Assembly: GCA_020465985.1 (NCBI GenBank) | Contig: JAANYP010000749.1 | Coordinates: 1 to 64,000 of the forward strand | Direction: 5' to 3' | Origin: Centrapalus pauciflorus | Taxonomy: Eukaryota > Streptophyta > Magnoliopsida > Asterales > Asteraceae | DNA length: 64,000 nt | Shown: in pieces, positions 9,916 through 20,970 of the stretch | How positions within the stretch are numbered: position 1 is the first letter of the stretch | Layout of the letters: every line of letters begins with the position of its first letter | Position numbers and translations under genes: made by a program | The notes under the pieces: generated by a model | What the model was told of the DNA's origin: nothing | The model's input: only the letters and a program-made list of their open reading frames with translations | Database searches by the model: none

Positions 9916-10970
9916 ACATGCAATTTAGCTATAGGCATCAACAATTGTTGAGCAAATTTAGTAGACACAAACGATCTATTCGCACCAAAATCAAATAATA
10001 TGTGTCATAACCACCTACGGATTCTCTTTTGCTTCTTCCAAAGTAATTTGAAATATGTGTGCTGGTGATCTTGGTGGCTGATTTCTGCGATTGACTGAAC
10101 CACCACTTGATTCTCCAGATGACTAAGTTGTAGACGGGGTAGTTGATGTTGCTTTCTTACAGTTTCGGCTATAATGCCCCCACTTATCACACTTGTGGCA
10201 AGCATTTGCTTTTCGCGGACATTTGTTCTAATAACACCCCAATTCCCCACAACAGAATCATGGACGTCAATTGGTGCACCGACCAAAATAAGAAAGTCAA
10301 CTGTTGTGATCGTCTTGTGGTGAGTTGATCGAAAACGTACGAGCCTGAATAGGTGAAGCATAAGGTCGACTAAATGATTGTTGTGAGGAATATTGAGATG
10401 GTCGTGATGATCCCGAGTAACCCCTTCACGATGATGTTTCAGTGGTGAAGGCTGAGTAGGGGTTAACAGTGGTAGCAGCAAACCCGATGACATAACCACA
10501 CAATTGTATGATCTGTTCAATATTCCTGGTAGCTTCCAGAAGACCAGCAAACATAGAGTACGACGAATCTCCAAGTCAAAACTAGCCTTAAACCTGGTTA
10601 CTATTCTGTCTTCAATGTCAACTTAGTGAGGTGCAAGCAAACTTAACTTCGTGAATTTCTCCGCATATTGTGACATTGATTTGGTTCCTTGCATCAGTGT
10701 CATAAAATTAGCATCCAATCTACGGCGCTCATCAGCGCGACATTACTATTGAGTAAAGAGTTCAGTGAACTCCGCCCAAGTCATAACAGATACCTTATCC
10801 AGAGTTAAGGCATTGACCATTGAACTCCACCACATAACTGCATCTTTGGTAAACATCGCAAAGGCATACCAAAGCATATCCTTCTTAGCACAATAATTGA
10901 TTCGGAAAGTCCTATCAGTTGTTGTTATCCATTCTAAAGAAGCAACAACGTCACTCAGTCCGTCAAATTT
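9916..10970 (-). pseudogene. Gy2 gag and protease start, Gypsy
   Basis: Continuation of the minus-strand element interrupted by Gy1 (the target duplication ACATG is at 9916-9920). Reading leftward from 10970, it begins inside gag with the fragment SLEWI, then DAVMWW, ALTLDKVSVMTWAEFT and FMTLMQGTK, closely resembling Gy4 Gag. CCHC knuckle remnants lie near 10140-10270, and the protease DFGANRSF is around 9965-9990 (DSG changed to DFG). Several stops and shifts. The gag start is missing: the sequence is cut at 10970 by the Co1 LTR with no target duplication. Confidence 0.85.
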
Positions 10971-11012
10971 TGTTGGTACACCCTGTGTGACGATAGCAAT
11001 CTAATCGATCTG

Positions 11013-11156
11013 CATTATGGTTTAAGTAATATTATGAGTATTAACAAGTGTTTTGATATATATGTTTATATATGGTTGATATTTATTAGTGTTTGTATGT
11101 TTGAACTTGATGTAACGTATTACAAGAAGTTCAAACATAAAGTACAAAGATAAATT
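11013..11156 (+). repeat. Inverted repeat arm 1: Co1 LTR segment
   Basis: This LTR segment recurs as its reverse complement at 12121-12262 in the gag leader, with scattered mismatches. The two arms are about 1 kb apart. Arm 1 lies upstream of the predicted TATA box, so an RNA spanning both arms would need upstream or read-through transcription. Confidence 0.8.
11101..11136 (+). repeat. Near-perfect palindrome in the Co1 LTR
   Basis: TTTGAACTT at the left pairs with AAGTTCAAA at the right, and the pairing continues through the centre around GTAACGTATTAC. Repeated in the 3' LTR at about 24171-24206. It could be a protein-binding dyad or an RNA stem. Confidence 0.7.
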
Positions 11157-11626
11157 CAATCATATGTAATATCGTAAGGTTCAACACTTAGTAAAAGGCT
11201 AGATTCGAATTATATATGGGTTGACATTCGAATCTGTGATAGATTCGAATGTAACCATAGATTCGAAAATAGGCTAGATTCGAGACTGTCAGATGGACAG
11301 ATTCGAATGGGCCTTGGGCCAGATTCGAGGTTGGCCCACAACAGACTCGAATCAGGGTCTATAATTAGGGATAGACTCGAATAATTAGAGGACTTTTTAC
11401 AGAATTCGTGAGGAATTAAGCAAGAGGCGATCTCGAGTTTATCAGCTAGGTGAGTGCCGTTTCGGAGAGAATTAGTACGTAGGATCGTTCGTGTGTCGTT
11501 CGTTCAGCGTCTAATAGTCTCCGTGTTTCCGTTGGTTGAGAGTTGTCCGTCTAACCGTCAACGAGGATTCCGCACTCGTTCACGGATCCGCGTCTAGATA
11601 GATCTTGCAGTGGTAGACCTTACAAG

Positions 11627-11637
11627 TGGTATCAGAG
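11627..11637 (+). other. Co1 primer-binding site (initiator tRNA-Met)
   Basis: TGGTATCAGAG two bases after the LTR end. Confidence 0.9.
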
Positions 11638-12502
11638 ACTACGGAGTGTTCTTGGTGTTCTTCGTGTTCATCAGATACATTCTAGGTTTCTTGACGCTAG
11701 TTGGACGGTTTTGCTCTCAAAAACGTGTTTTTGAGCTTAGCAAATTCATATTCGAGAAACACTTTGTTGTTTTTCACGTTTTTGATCGAAATCTCATTTG
11801 AAAAATAGTGGTTTAATCTGTAAAACGTCAAAAAAATCAACGTGTTAGCCGTTTTTCGAGTTTGCGGCGCTCGAATCTATAGGGGTAATTAGGGTTTCAC
11901 TTTAGTCTCGAGTCTAACCTAAATACGCTCCTTTCGAGTCAATTTCAGTGAGTTTCGAGTCTACATTGTTTCGAATCTGTTACTTCATTCGAATTGGATC
12001 TCGAGTCTGTGTTGTTTCGAGTTTATTTCGAGTTTGTTACTGTTTCGATTCTGTGCTTCGAATCTAGCCTATGACATATAAACTCTTAAGTGATAAAACT
12101 TATGTTTTAACTTATGCTTGAGTTAATCTTTGACCTTTATGTTTGAACTTCTTGTAATATGTTACATCAAGTTCAAACACACAATCAATAACAGACAAAC
12201 ACATATTAAACATATATATCAAAACACTTGTTAATACTCAGAATATTACTTAAACCATAATGTAAATAATTAGACATAACTTCGAATCTAAGGAGTTCTT
12301 CGAATCTGACATAACTTCGAATCTAAGGAGTTCTTCGAATCTGACATTATTTCGAATCTAATTGACTTTTAAGACTTAATCGAATTTAATTTCAAAAGAT
12401 TTAATATTAATTAGTTTCGAATCTATCTAGATTCGAATAAGTTAATCTAAATCAGTTTCGAATTAAATTAATTAAGTTCAAATTCAATTTCTTTCAGAAA
12501 AG
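11638..12502 (+). other. Co1 gag leader
   Basis: Long untranslated leader with many TTCGAATCT and TTCGAGTCT words (11860-12060 and 12280-12450) and the inverted LTR piece at 12121-12262. No convincing coding region. Confidence 0.75.
12121..12262 (-). repeat. Inverted repeat arm 2: LTR segment reversed in the Co1 leader
   Basis: The reverse complement matches 11013-11156, including the palindrome and the stretch around CATTATGGTTTAAGTAAT. An LTR fragment placed backwards in the leader probably arose by template switching or a nested insertion. Confidence 0.8.
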
Positions 12503-15379
12503 ATGTCAAACCTTCAGAAATTCCTTGAGATGGATCACGAAGTTGGGAAGGCAAATGCACCGCCAAAGCTGATGAAAGTTGAGGATTATTACTGGTGGAA
12601 GGACAGATTTACGGATTTTGTACGATTCAACGATATGCGCATGTGGGTGTGCATAGATGAAGGGTACATTCCACCAGTATCTGAAGTTGAAGGCCGTCAA
12701 AAGGTCTTGTCATATCAGATGATGAAAGAGGATGACAAGAAACTATTTGAAGCTGAAAACAAGGCTTTCTCCATTATCTGTATGGCTTTACCTCAAGATA
12801 TCTTGCACACATTTCGGACTCAAAGGACCTCGAAGGAACTTTGGGAGTCTCTCCAGAAAAGGTGTGAAGGTAATCCTCGGGTGCGTAGAAAGCGTACAGA
12901 GCTCTTGACCCAACAGTTTGCGATTTTCAAGGCAATTAAGGATGAACAGTTAGATGATATTATCACAAGGTTCTATCATCTGATAACAGAGCTTGAAAGT
13001 CATGGCATTGAATATTCGGACACTGACAAGAACAACAAGCTTCTTGATGCCCTACCAGCCAAATGGGCTATGTACGTGGCAATGATTAAGCTTAATGAGG
13101 ACAAATATTATGCCCAATCACTTGATGACATTGTGGGAACGTTGAGGGCATATCACTTCGAGATGATTAAGGCTGAGACTGATTACGAGCAAGTCCAGAA
13201 TCCGGCTATGTATTTTGGAAAGACATCTAAATCATCAGTGACAGCTGAACCGAAGAGTGCTACAGCGTTTTTCACCGGAGAAACGTCATCGCCACCAGAG
13301 TCCGAAGACTCACTAAATCGCGCGTTCTTAGGGTTAGGAAGATCGGAAGAACCGCAACCTCAAGTCCATCAGGCACCGACAAGTCAGAGCTATTCGAAGA
13401 TGCCGATGAGCGCAAAGTCCGCAGAAGAACATTTGAATCTGCTTGCTTCCTTTGTGGCAGCTTATGGAAATTGTGTTCAAGGGAAAATCAATGACCCAGC
13501 TCTATGGGATTAAGATTACGATCAGGTCGACCCTGATGACTTAGAGGAAATGGATCTTAAGTGGCAACTGGCCATGGTGACCCAGAGGGTAAAAAGATTC
13601 ATCAAGCGAACTGGGAGGAATCTGCAAATGAACAACAAAGGGATAGGATTTGATAAGTCTAAGGTCAAATGCTACAACTGTCAGGGATTGGGACACTTCG
13701 CCAGGGAGTGTCAAAGACCGAAGGTAGAAACATACCAAGGACAGAGTCAGCATCAAGGACAGTACCAAAATCAGTCCCAACAGAGATACCTTCCGAGTTC
13801 TTCATCTGGTCAAGCCAATCTAGCGGGTCTAATATCCAATGTCACTTCTGACAGACAGCTAGATGGTACCTATGACTGGAGTTCACATCCTGAGTCCAAT
13901 GCTAGAGCCTTCATGGCTGAAGTTACTGAAACTGGATGTGATGTGGATGAGCAGACCACACGGGACAGCAGTCCGATGTGGGTAGAGAAGGCGAATGATC
14001 AGACCGTGCTGGAGTTTGCTGCTCAGATGGCCAACGTGGAATCTGATAACTCTAAGGTTAGTCTTTCTTATTCTCTATTTCAAGAATTATGTGCTTTGTG
14101 TGCTACTTCTAATGATAGGTTAAATCTAGTCTTAGAATCACATAAAACCATATCTGCTCAAAATGAAAATTTAAAAATTGAAAACGCTAGCCTAAACGAT
14201 ATAAAGCAAGATTTAAAAGACAAGCTTAAGGCTGATGCTCAAGACGTCATAGTTCTAAAAGACAAACCGAGTGAGCAGTGCGTTAGGATAGAACTTATGT
14301 ATGAGCACGTAGAGGCCTTGACCAAAAGTCTGAAGGACAAGGACATAGAGCTAGCCGAGACCAAGGTTAAGGTAGCAGAGGCAAATAGCAAGCTGGAAAA
14401 GTTTAGGAATTCGAGCCTAAACCTAGGAAAAGTCTTAGATGCCCAAAGACAGTCTAAGAAGCCTGTAGGTCTAGGTTTTCACGAAATTCCTCCACCTTTC
14501 AATGCAAACTATGTGCCTCAGCCTCAGGAGAAAACTGACAACTCAGTAGACTTAGAGGACCTACCTGAAACGACACCTGAGCCTATAGTAGAAAGTGCAC
14601 CTAAGGTGACTGACTCAATCGTCAAGGTCAAGAAAGTGAAATTTGTGTCTTCCTCCAGTGAAACACCTGCAGGAAAACAGAAAATTTCATGGGCTGACCA
14701 GGTCGAAGAGACAGACACTGTAAATGTACCAAAGGATGTAGACACTAGTGAGACACCTAGATCTAAGGGACCAACCAAAAAGTCCATGGATAAGATGTCT
14801 TGCTTTAGATGTCACGCGAAAGGGCATGTTGCTTCTCACTGTCCAAGTAGGAAAGCAGATGTTACCCCTAAGACAGTGAATCAAACACCTGTTAAGCCCT
14901 CACCAAGTGTGGCGAGCACGAGTAGTTCTCAGAGTACCGAGAAAACTGTGCAGGCCGCACCAAAACCTGTTGTGAAACAAACACCGGTTAAGGTAGGACC
15001 AAAAGAAGTGGTTAGGACAAATTCACCGAATCGTGTCATTAATCAATCTAGGTCAGCACCTCAACAAGTCTATAGGAGCACCACACCTAGCAGGTCACAC
15101 ACTCCAGTTAGGTCACATACGCCCGTTAGACATTATGTTCCGGTAAGAGCTCAGGGATCACAGTCTGAAATGCAGTATAATAAGAGTTATTCTAGAGCAC
15201 CACAACAAATGCCTACTCAAAGGCAAAGAGTGAATCTAAATCACTCGGCACCACAACAGAATTCAGTTCAAAGGCCCAAGTCACCTGAAAGGCGAGATGG
15301 GTACTTGAAAGAGTTCACGTATGTGGACGAGAATGGTATTACCAAGTCAGTCATGGCTTGGGTTCCCCGTGATAACTAA
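12503..15379 (+). pseudogene. Co1 Gag, Copia, one nonsense mutation
   Basis: The ATG at 12503 gives MSNLQKF; the frame runs 958 codons to TAA at 15377-15379. The N-terminal half resembles Copia Gag (YYWWKDRF, LWESLQKRC, LDALPAKW). CCHC knuckle 1 is at about residue 390 (CYNCQGLGHFAREC). A coiled-coil-like, Lys/Glu-rich middle follows at residues 490-640. A second knuckle lies at about residue 767 (CFRCHAKGHVASHC), then a Pro/Ser/Gln-rich tail with repeated RSHTPV. The only break is TAA at 13511-13513, where Co2 has GAA. Two distant knuckles and this length are unusual compared with short Copia Gags. Confidence 0.85.
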
Positions 15380-15400
15380 CCTCTTTTCTTTCATGTGCAG
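15377..15400 (+). promoter_or_regulatory. Gag stop and acceptor-like tract before Co1 pol
   Basis: The gag stop TAA sits inside an ACTAAC branch-point-like word, followed by a pyrimidine run and GTGCAG. Co2 has the same arrangement (51759-51782). Gag and pol are in the same frame across the stop, so either stop readthrough or splicing into pol could operate. Confidence 0.5.
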
Positions 15401-18400
15401 GAGATAACTACCGGTCCAAACAACAAGTGGTTCGTCGACAGTGATTGCTCCAGGCACATGACGGGGGAAAGAAGTCTTCTCACAGACTTCAAGGGAGGTA
15501 ATAGGGGATTCGTATCATTCGCGGGTAACAAGGGTGGAAATATCACTGGAACTGGAGAAGTCACTAATGGGACGATTACTTTGGATCAAGTTTATCACGT
15601 TGATAAACTGGTTCATAATCTCATTAGTGTCTCTCAAATCTGTGATAAGAAGAACTCGGTGTTATTTACTGACACTGAGGCGTTAGTGCTAAAGCCTGAA
15701 TTCAAAATTCCTGAAGAATGGGTGTTGATGCGGGCGCCAAGGAAGAACGACTTGTACGTGCTGGATATGAACAAGCCAGAGACTTCGATGGGGCCAATTT
15801 GTCTACTATCCAAAGCTTCGGAGACGGAATCCGTACTGTGGCACAGACGCATGGCTCACCTACACCTGAGGAAGATGAATTACATTACGAAGCATGGACT
15901 GGTGCAGGGTGTGCCCATGAAAAGTTTTCAGTTCGAGGATAAGTGTCTACCTTGCATGAAGGGCAAACAACACAAGAAGACACACAAGTGCAAGAAGCAG
16001 AATTCCATAGCCTCAACATTCGATCTGTTGCACATGGACCTTTTCGGCCCAATCAACAAAAGGAGTATTGGATGTAGTTGGTACTGCTTAGTTATCACCG
16101 ACGATTACTCACGTTTTTCTTGGGTTTTCTTTTTAGGTACGAAGGACGAGACGGCTGCAAGGCTCATCGGGTTCTTGGACCAAGTGGAGAACTCATACGG
16201 AACTAGGGTTAAATGTATTCGTAGTGATAATGGAACTGAATTCAAAAACACTGTAATTGGTGTATATTGCCTATCAAAGGGCATCATGCATCAATTCAGT
16301 GCACCATATGAACCTCAACAGAATGGGGTGGCCGAACGTAAAAATAGAACTTTGATTGAGGCTGCAAGGACTATGCTTTCGGATTCAAAGCTTCCTACCA
16401 TGTTTTGGGGGGAGGCAGTGAATACCGCGTGCCACATTTTAAACCGAGTCCTTACAGTCAAATCATTGAACAAAACATGCTATGAAATTTTGAATAAACG
16501 GCCACCTAACTTAACTAGATTCGAACCGTTTGGAGTACCATGCACACTTTTAAGAACAAAACATCAACCGAAGTTTGGTGAAAAGGCTGACGAAGGATAC
16601 TTCCTAGGTTATGTGCCAAACTCACCAAACAAACGGGTGTTTAACAAAACAACTGGTACTGTGGAGATTGTGTATAATATTGAAGTCTCAAGTTATACAC
16701 ATGAACCCCAAACTGGTATGGATTGGATATTTGACTATGATAAGTTATTTGAGTCATTTAACATTCCTCTGGATGATAATGCAGGTACAATCGAGAAGGA
16801 CTTGGCGACGTTGCATCTGAACGACGATGGCCAAATCTTTCCAAGGACCACGTTCGAATCTATGTCTGAGCCCACTGCGACTGTAGATGGATCTCCAGAA
16901 GTTGCTGATCAAGAGGCACCTACCAATGAGAATCAGACTCAAGCTTCAAGTTCCAACTCTGAGGAAAATGTCCGTGAGGAGGAAAATGTAGAAGCTGAGC
17001 CTGTTCCCCCTTTAGGTGAAATAGGATCCAACTTAGGAGATAATCTAAGGGTTGATGAAATAGAGACCTCTAGGATTAACAAGAACCATCCAATAGATAG
17101 CATCATAGGAAATCCTAACGAGGGTGTGAGGGCTCGGAGTAGTGTAAATAACAACACTGTGTTGTTGTCGATGATAAACGACTCCGAGGCATATCACACA
17201 TGTCTATATTCATGTTTCATATCGCAAGTAGAGCCCAAAAATGTGCAAATGGCACTTAAGGACAACTCCTGGGTTGAAGCGATGCAGGAAGAACTTTCAC
17301 AATTTAGGAAACTAGAAGTGTGGGAGTTAGTTCCGTTACCTCGAGGGGAGATTGCAATAGGAACCAAATGGGTTTTTAAGTGCAAAAGAGACGATCGGGG
17401 TATAGTCACGCGCAACAAGGCGAGATTAGTTGTAAAGGGTTTCAACCAAGAGGAAGGAATCGATTACAACGAAGTTTTTGCACCAGTAGCAAGGCTGGAA
17501 GCCATTAGGTTGTTTCTAGCGTTTGGGCCTCGTCAAGGCTTTCAGGATCATAACGGGTTAAGAGTGCTTTCCTGTATGGGAAAGTGAAGGAGTTGTGGGT
17601 ATGTAGAACAACCACCCGGATTACAATCCAAAATATCCTGATAGAGTATTATCGCTTAGATAAGCTCTTTACGGATTACATAGGCAACCTAGTGCGTGGT
17701 ATGAGACTTTATCCAAACATCTTTTAAAACGGTTTTGAAAGGGGTTAGGATAGATATACCTATTTGTGAAGAGGAAGCGGTGAACACTTTATCTGTGGTA
17801 CAAGTGTACGTCGATGATATCATTTTTGGTCATCAGACTGAACGATGTGCAAGATTTCGAAAGGTGATGAAGTTAAGTTCGAGTGAAGTGGCTATGGGGG
17901 AGTTGAATTTCTGTTTTAGGGTTACAAGTTGACCAAAAGAGGAAAGGGATGTTTGATACCATCAAACTACAGCATGTCTATGACATATTAGAACAAGTTT
18001 GGGATGTGGAGGTGAACTAAGTTGACTGCCATTTCAGCACGCGATTCAAGGAATCACAATCTCGGGCCGGGTACGAAAGTGATCACCAATGTGGATCAGA
18101 CTTTATATCGGGCCCATGATGTGGGTCATCTTATGTATTTAAACTGCTCAAAACCTGACTAATGTTGTTGTGTGTTATTTGTGCTAGGTTTCAAGCGAAT
18201 TCCGTAAGGGCATGCATATTGAAAGCTGTGAAGGGATTCTACGATACCTCAATCGAAACGAAGCGGGACTTTGTATCGACGCGGGGGAGATCTAAGAGAG
18301 TTGGAGCATTGCAACTGATTCATGACTACGGCAGGATGCGCTTGACGCGCAAATCACGACTGGGATGGTTTGTCAGTTCCTGAGGAGGGGCAGATTGGTA

Positions 18401-18775
18401 TCCTGGCAATGCAAGAAACAAACATGTAAGGCCGTGTCAACGTGCGAGGCCGAGTATGTTGCTGCTGGTAGTTGCTGCTCACAGGTTCTGTGGATACAAC
18501 AACAATTGCGGGATTACGGTTTGGCTTATACTCAAACTCCAATTAGGATAGTCAATCAATCTACAATTGCGATAACTAATAATCCAGTCAAACACAATAA
18601 AACAAAGCACATAGACATAAGACATCATTTTATTCGTGATTGTGCTGAAAAGAACTTAATCAAATTGGTAAAAGTGGCAACAGAAGATAATAATGCAGAT
18701 TTATTTACCAAAGCATTTGATAAGTCACGGTTTGAGTATTTAATTCAACTGAATGGAATGCGCAACCCAGAGTAA
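15401..18775 (+). pseudogene. Co1 Pol: protease, integrase, RT, RNase H (Copia), damaged RT
   Basis: Open from 15380 to 17587 in frame with gag. The protease motif reads FVDSDCSRHMTG; Co2 has DSGC, so the catalytic DSG is mutated (Gly to Asp at 15443-15445). Next come the integrase zinc finger (LWHRRMAHLHL, CLPCMKGKQHKK) and integrase core (HMDLFGP, IRSDNGTEF, QNGVAERKNRTL). The RT start (WVFKCKRDDRGIVTRNKARLVVKGFNQEEGIDYNEVFAPVAR) is also intact. From about 17520 to 18400 the RT is riddled with small indels; YVDDIIF is still seen near 17809. RNase H is clean again from 18400 (QCKKQTCKAVSTCEAEYVAAGSC, then a tail ending at 18775). Not functional as it stands. Confidence 0.85.
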
Positions 18776-19337
18776 TTTGGCCTTAGTAGTATTTTATTTC
18801 CTTTTATAGTAGTAGAATTTCTTTCTTTTTATAGTAAGTCTGCTAATTTAGGAAAGTTTCTATTTTTAGTAAGTTTCTATTTTTAGTAAGTCAGTAGTTT
18901 ATCGTATTTTATAGCTATTTCTTTATGAAAAACAAAAGAAAAAAGAGAGAAATTCAGAAAAACACAAAAAAAGAGAATATCAGAAAAGGAGTTATGTCTT
19001 AGATACATAGGTTCAAAGTGACGAAAATTAGCACCGTTGTTACAGACTCTAAGTATTTAGGCTTTCACACATAATGCAACTAAATCCTAAGTGTTATACT
19101 TTATTTAGTTTGATGTGTTGGTAGACATAATACATATAGGGACTCTCGAGGCTAATAAAATGTTCTAGAAAAAGTCAAACGTGTCACTAACTTAGATGTA
19201 CGACCAATCGGTCTTAATTTTTATGTACAAGACATACAAACATTGAGTCTAAATGAGGTATGCGAACTTTCTGGGGATGTATGGCAACATCAAATACATC
19301 TGAAAATGGAAAGAATAGAAATATCATGAAAAACTGA

Positions 19338-19535
19338 GAGTCGAAAACATGCAACTCTGTTGTACGTAAGTACAGACCTGTTGTCTCTGTTTAGATTCGG
19401 GTTAGCAGACATGTCGCTTTGTTGTACGTCAGTACAGACCTGTCACCGCTATCTGCTAACTTTAAAAATAAACCTTAAGTCGAACTAAGACACTTTGTTG
19501 TATGAGAATACAGACCTGTGTCCGATGTTTGTCTT
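19338..19535 (+). ncRNA. Three tandem structured hairpins (RNA element), Co1
   Basis: Three hairpins of about 60 bases at 19338-19398, 19401-19460 and 19477-19535. Each has an outer 9-bp stem, a 5-bp middle stem, a symmetric internal loop (TTTGT or TCTGT opposite GACCT), a 5-bp apical stem and a four-base loop. Apical stems are TGTAC/GTACA, twice, and TGTAT/ATACA. Loops are GTAA, GTCA and GAGA. Middle stems are GCAAC/GTTGT, GTCGC/GTCAC and GACAC/GTGTC. Hairpin 2 has a perfect outer stem GTTAGCAGA/TCTGCTAAC. Co2 has the same array with compensating changes. Function unknown. Confidence 0.75.
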
Positions 19536-19904
19536 TTAAAGAAAGTTTGCAAATACCAACAAGTTAGAATCTTTGTCTGTGTGCCTTGATCATAAAAGTA
19601 TGTCTATGTCTGAGTCACGTAAGATAATTTCCTGAAAAATAAAAAGGCCAAGGGATATTCCGAAATGTAGAATGTTTAACAGGGTAAAATACCAACAATT
19701 GGCTAAATAGGTATGTCACAACAAACAATCAAAGGAATCAAAAATTCCTAAGTGTGAAAGTTTAAGTACTGAAAGTTAGTATCAGACATCGCTATCTGAT
19801 TGAACCTTTCTTAGACTATACTCATCAAAAATATGTTGTTAAGTATTTAGCTTAGATTGCAAATTTTTTCTTAAGTCTAGATTAAATTTTTTGGTCAAAA
19901 TTTT

Positions 19905-19945
19905 ATCTTACTTTATTTTATTTTATTTTATTTTATTTTTACCTT
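19905..19945 (+). repeat. (TTTTA)n tract in the Co1 spacer
   Basis: Several exact TTTTA units within a longer T-rich stretch. Co2 has a (TTTTA)n run at the same relative place (about 56013-56041). Confidence 0.8.
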
Positions 19946-20970
19946 AGTTTATTTTATTTTCTTTTATTTTAGTTTAGTTTAATTTTTACTTAGGTAAAAG
20001 GTCAAAAGTTACTGAGGGTGCATTCAAAGTTGAATAAAATAAACATTGCGTGAAATATCTGTTGCTTAGGGTAAAAGAGTTGGCATAGTTTATCTGGTTA
20101 CACAATACCGTAGAAAAAAGTTGGAAAAGTTGAACTTATTTCAAAATTTTCGAAATTTTTCTAAGTGTTGGAGGTTTCGAATCTAAGACAGACTCGAATA
20201 AGGAGTACTTCGAATCTGTCAGTAGATTCGAATCTATACTTAGACTCGAGGGTTGGTGGTATAAATAGGTTAACAGTGAAGTCATTTAATACTTACTGTT
20301 GTCGAATCTATACTCTCGAATCTATATTGGCGATTTCGAATCTGTTCTCGAGTCTACCGTTTTTCTCCTAAATGACATTTTGTCGACTTTGAAGACTTTG
20401 TGTTCGATTCTACAGACACTTCTAGGTATAATCAACCAGATTGTACAAGATTTGTGTAGTTTTATACACAATTTTAAGCTAAAACATCAAATTTTGAAGC
20501 TTTATAGGTCAAAATAGGATTTTGCTAAATAAACTAAGTTAGGACCTATAAGATCTCAAATTAAAAGCATAAATCAGTGATTAGAACCTAGTTGAACTAA
20601 TGTATGGGATTTACCAAGTTCAAAATGGTTAAAATCTTGGGTTTTAGTTGAAAACAAAAACGACGAGGCTTCGAGTCTGTTCTAGGACTCTCGAATCTGT
20701 TCATGGGTTTCTCGAATCTGTCATTAGATTCGAGATGACCATGATATTCGAATCTGTCCATTAGACTCGAAAAGGGACTCTTCGAATCTGTCCATTACAC
20801 TCGAATATGGACACTTCGAATCTGTTACTTTCGAATCTGTACTTTATTTACTTTGTTTAATTTAAATTTTATTAAACTTGTGGAAATTTAATTGTGTTAG
20901 ATTTTGTATTTAATCAAGTACAAAATAAAACAAATTTTGAATTTAAACAAGTTTATTGATTTTTAATGAG

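Larger units (their letters stand above)
10971..11624 (+). repeat. Co1 5' LTR
   Basis: From TGTTGGTACA to GACCTTACA, 654 bases. It contains a 36-base near-palindrome (11101-11136), TTCGAA repeats (11200-11390), a TATAATTA box at 11360 and a strong donor-like CTAG/GTGAGTG (GT at 11450). The final 180 bases are almost identical to the 3' LTR while the middle differs clearly. Confidence 0.9.

Noticed and set aside
10143..10328. Plus-strand ORF of 61 codons
   Set aside because: Shadow of the minus-strand Gy2 gag zinc-knuckle region.
11200..11400. Heat-shock elements as in ONSEN
   Set aside because: The dyads read TTCGAA without the two-base spacer of TTCnnGAA, so the heat-shock consensus is not met.
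11627..11640. tRNA gene fragment
   Set aside because: TGGTATCAGAG is the primer-binding site; no cloverleaf surrounds it.
19338..19535. Hammerhead or other self-cleaving ribozyme
   Set aside because: The hairpins lack the hammerhead core words (CTGATGA and GAAA in the right places); the fold is a plain stem series with internal loops.
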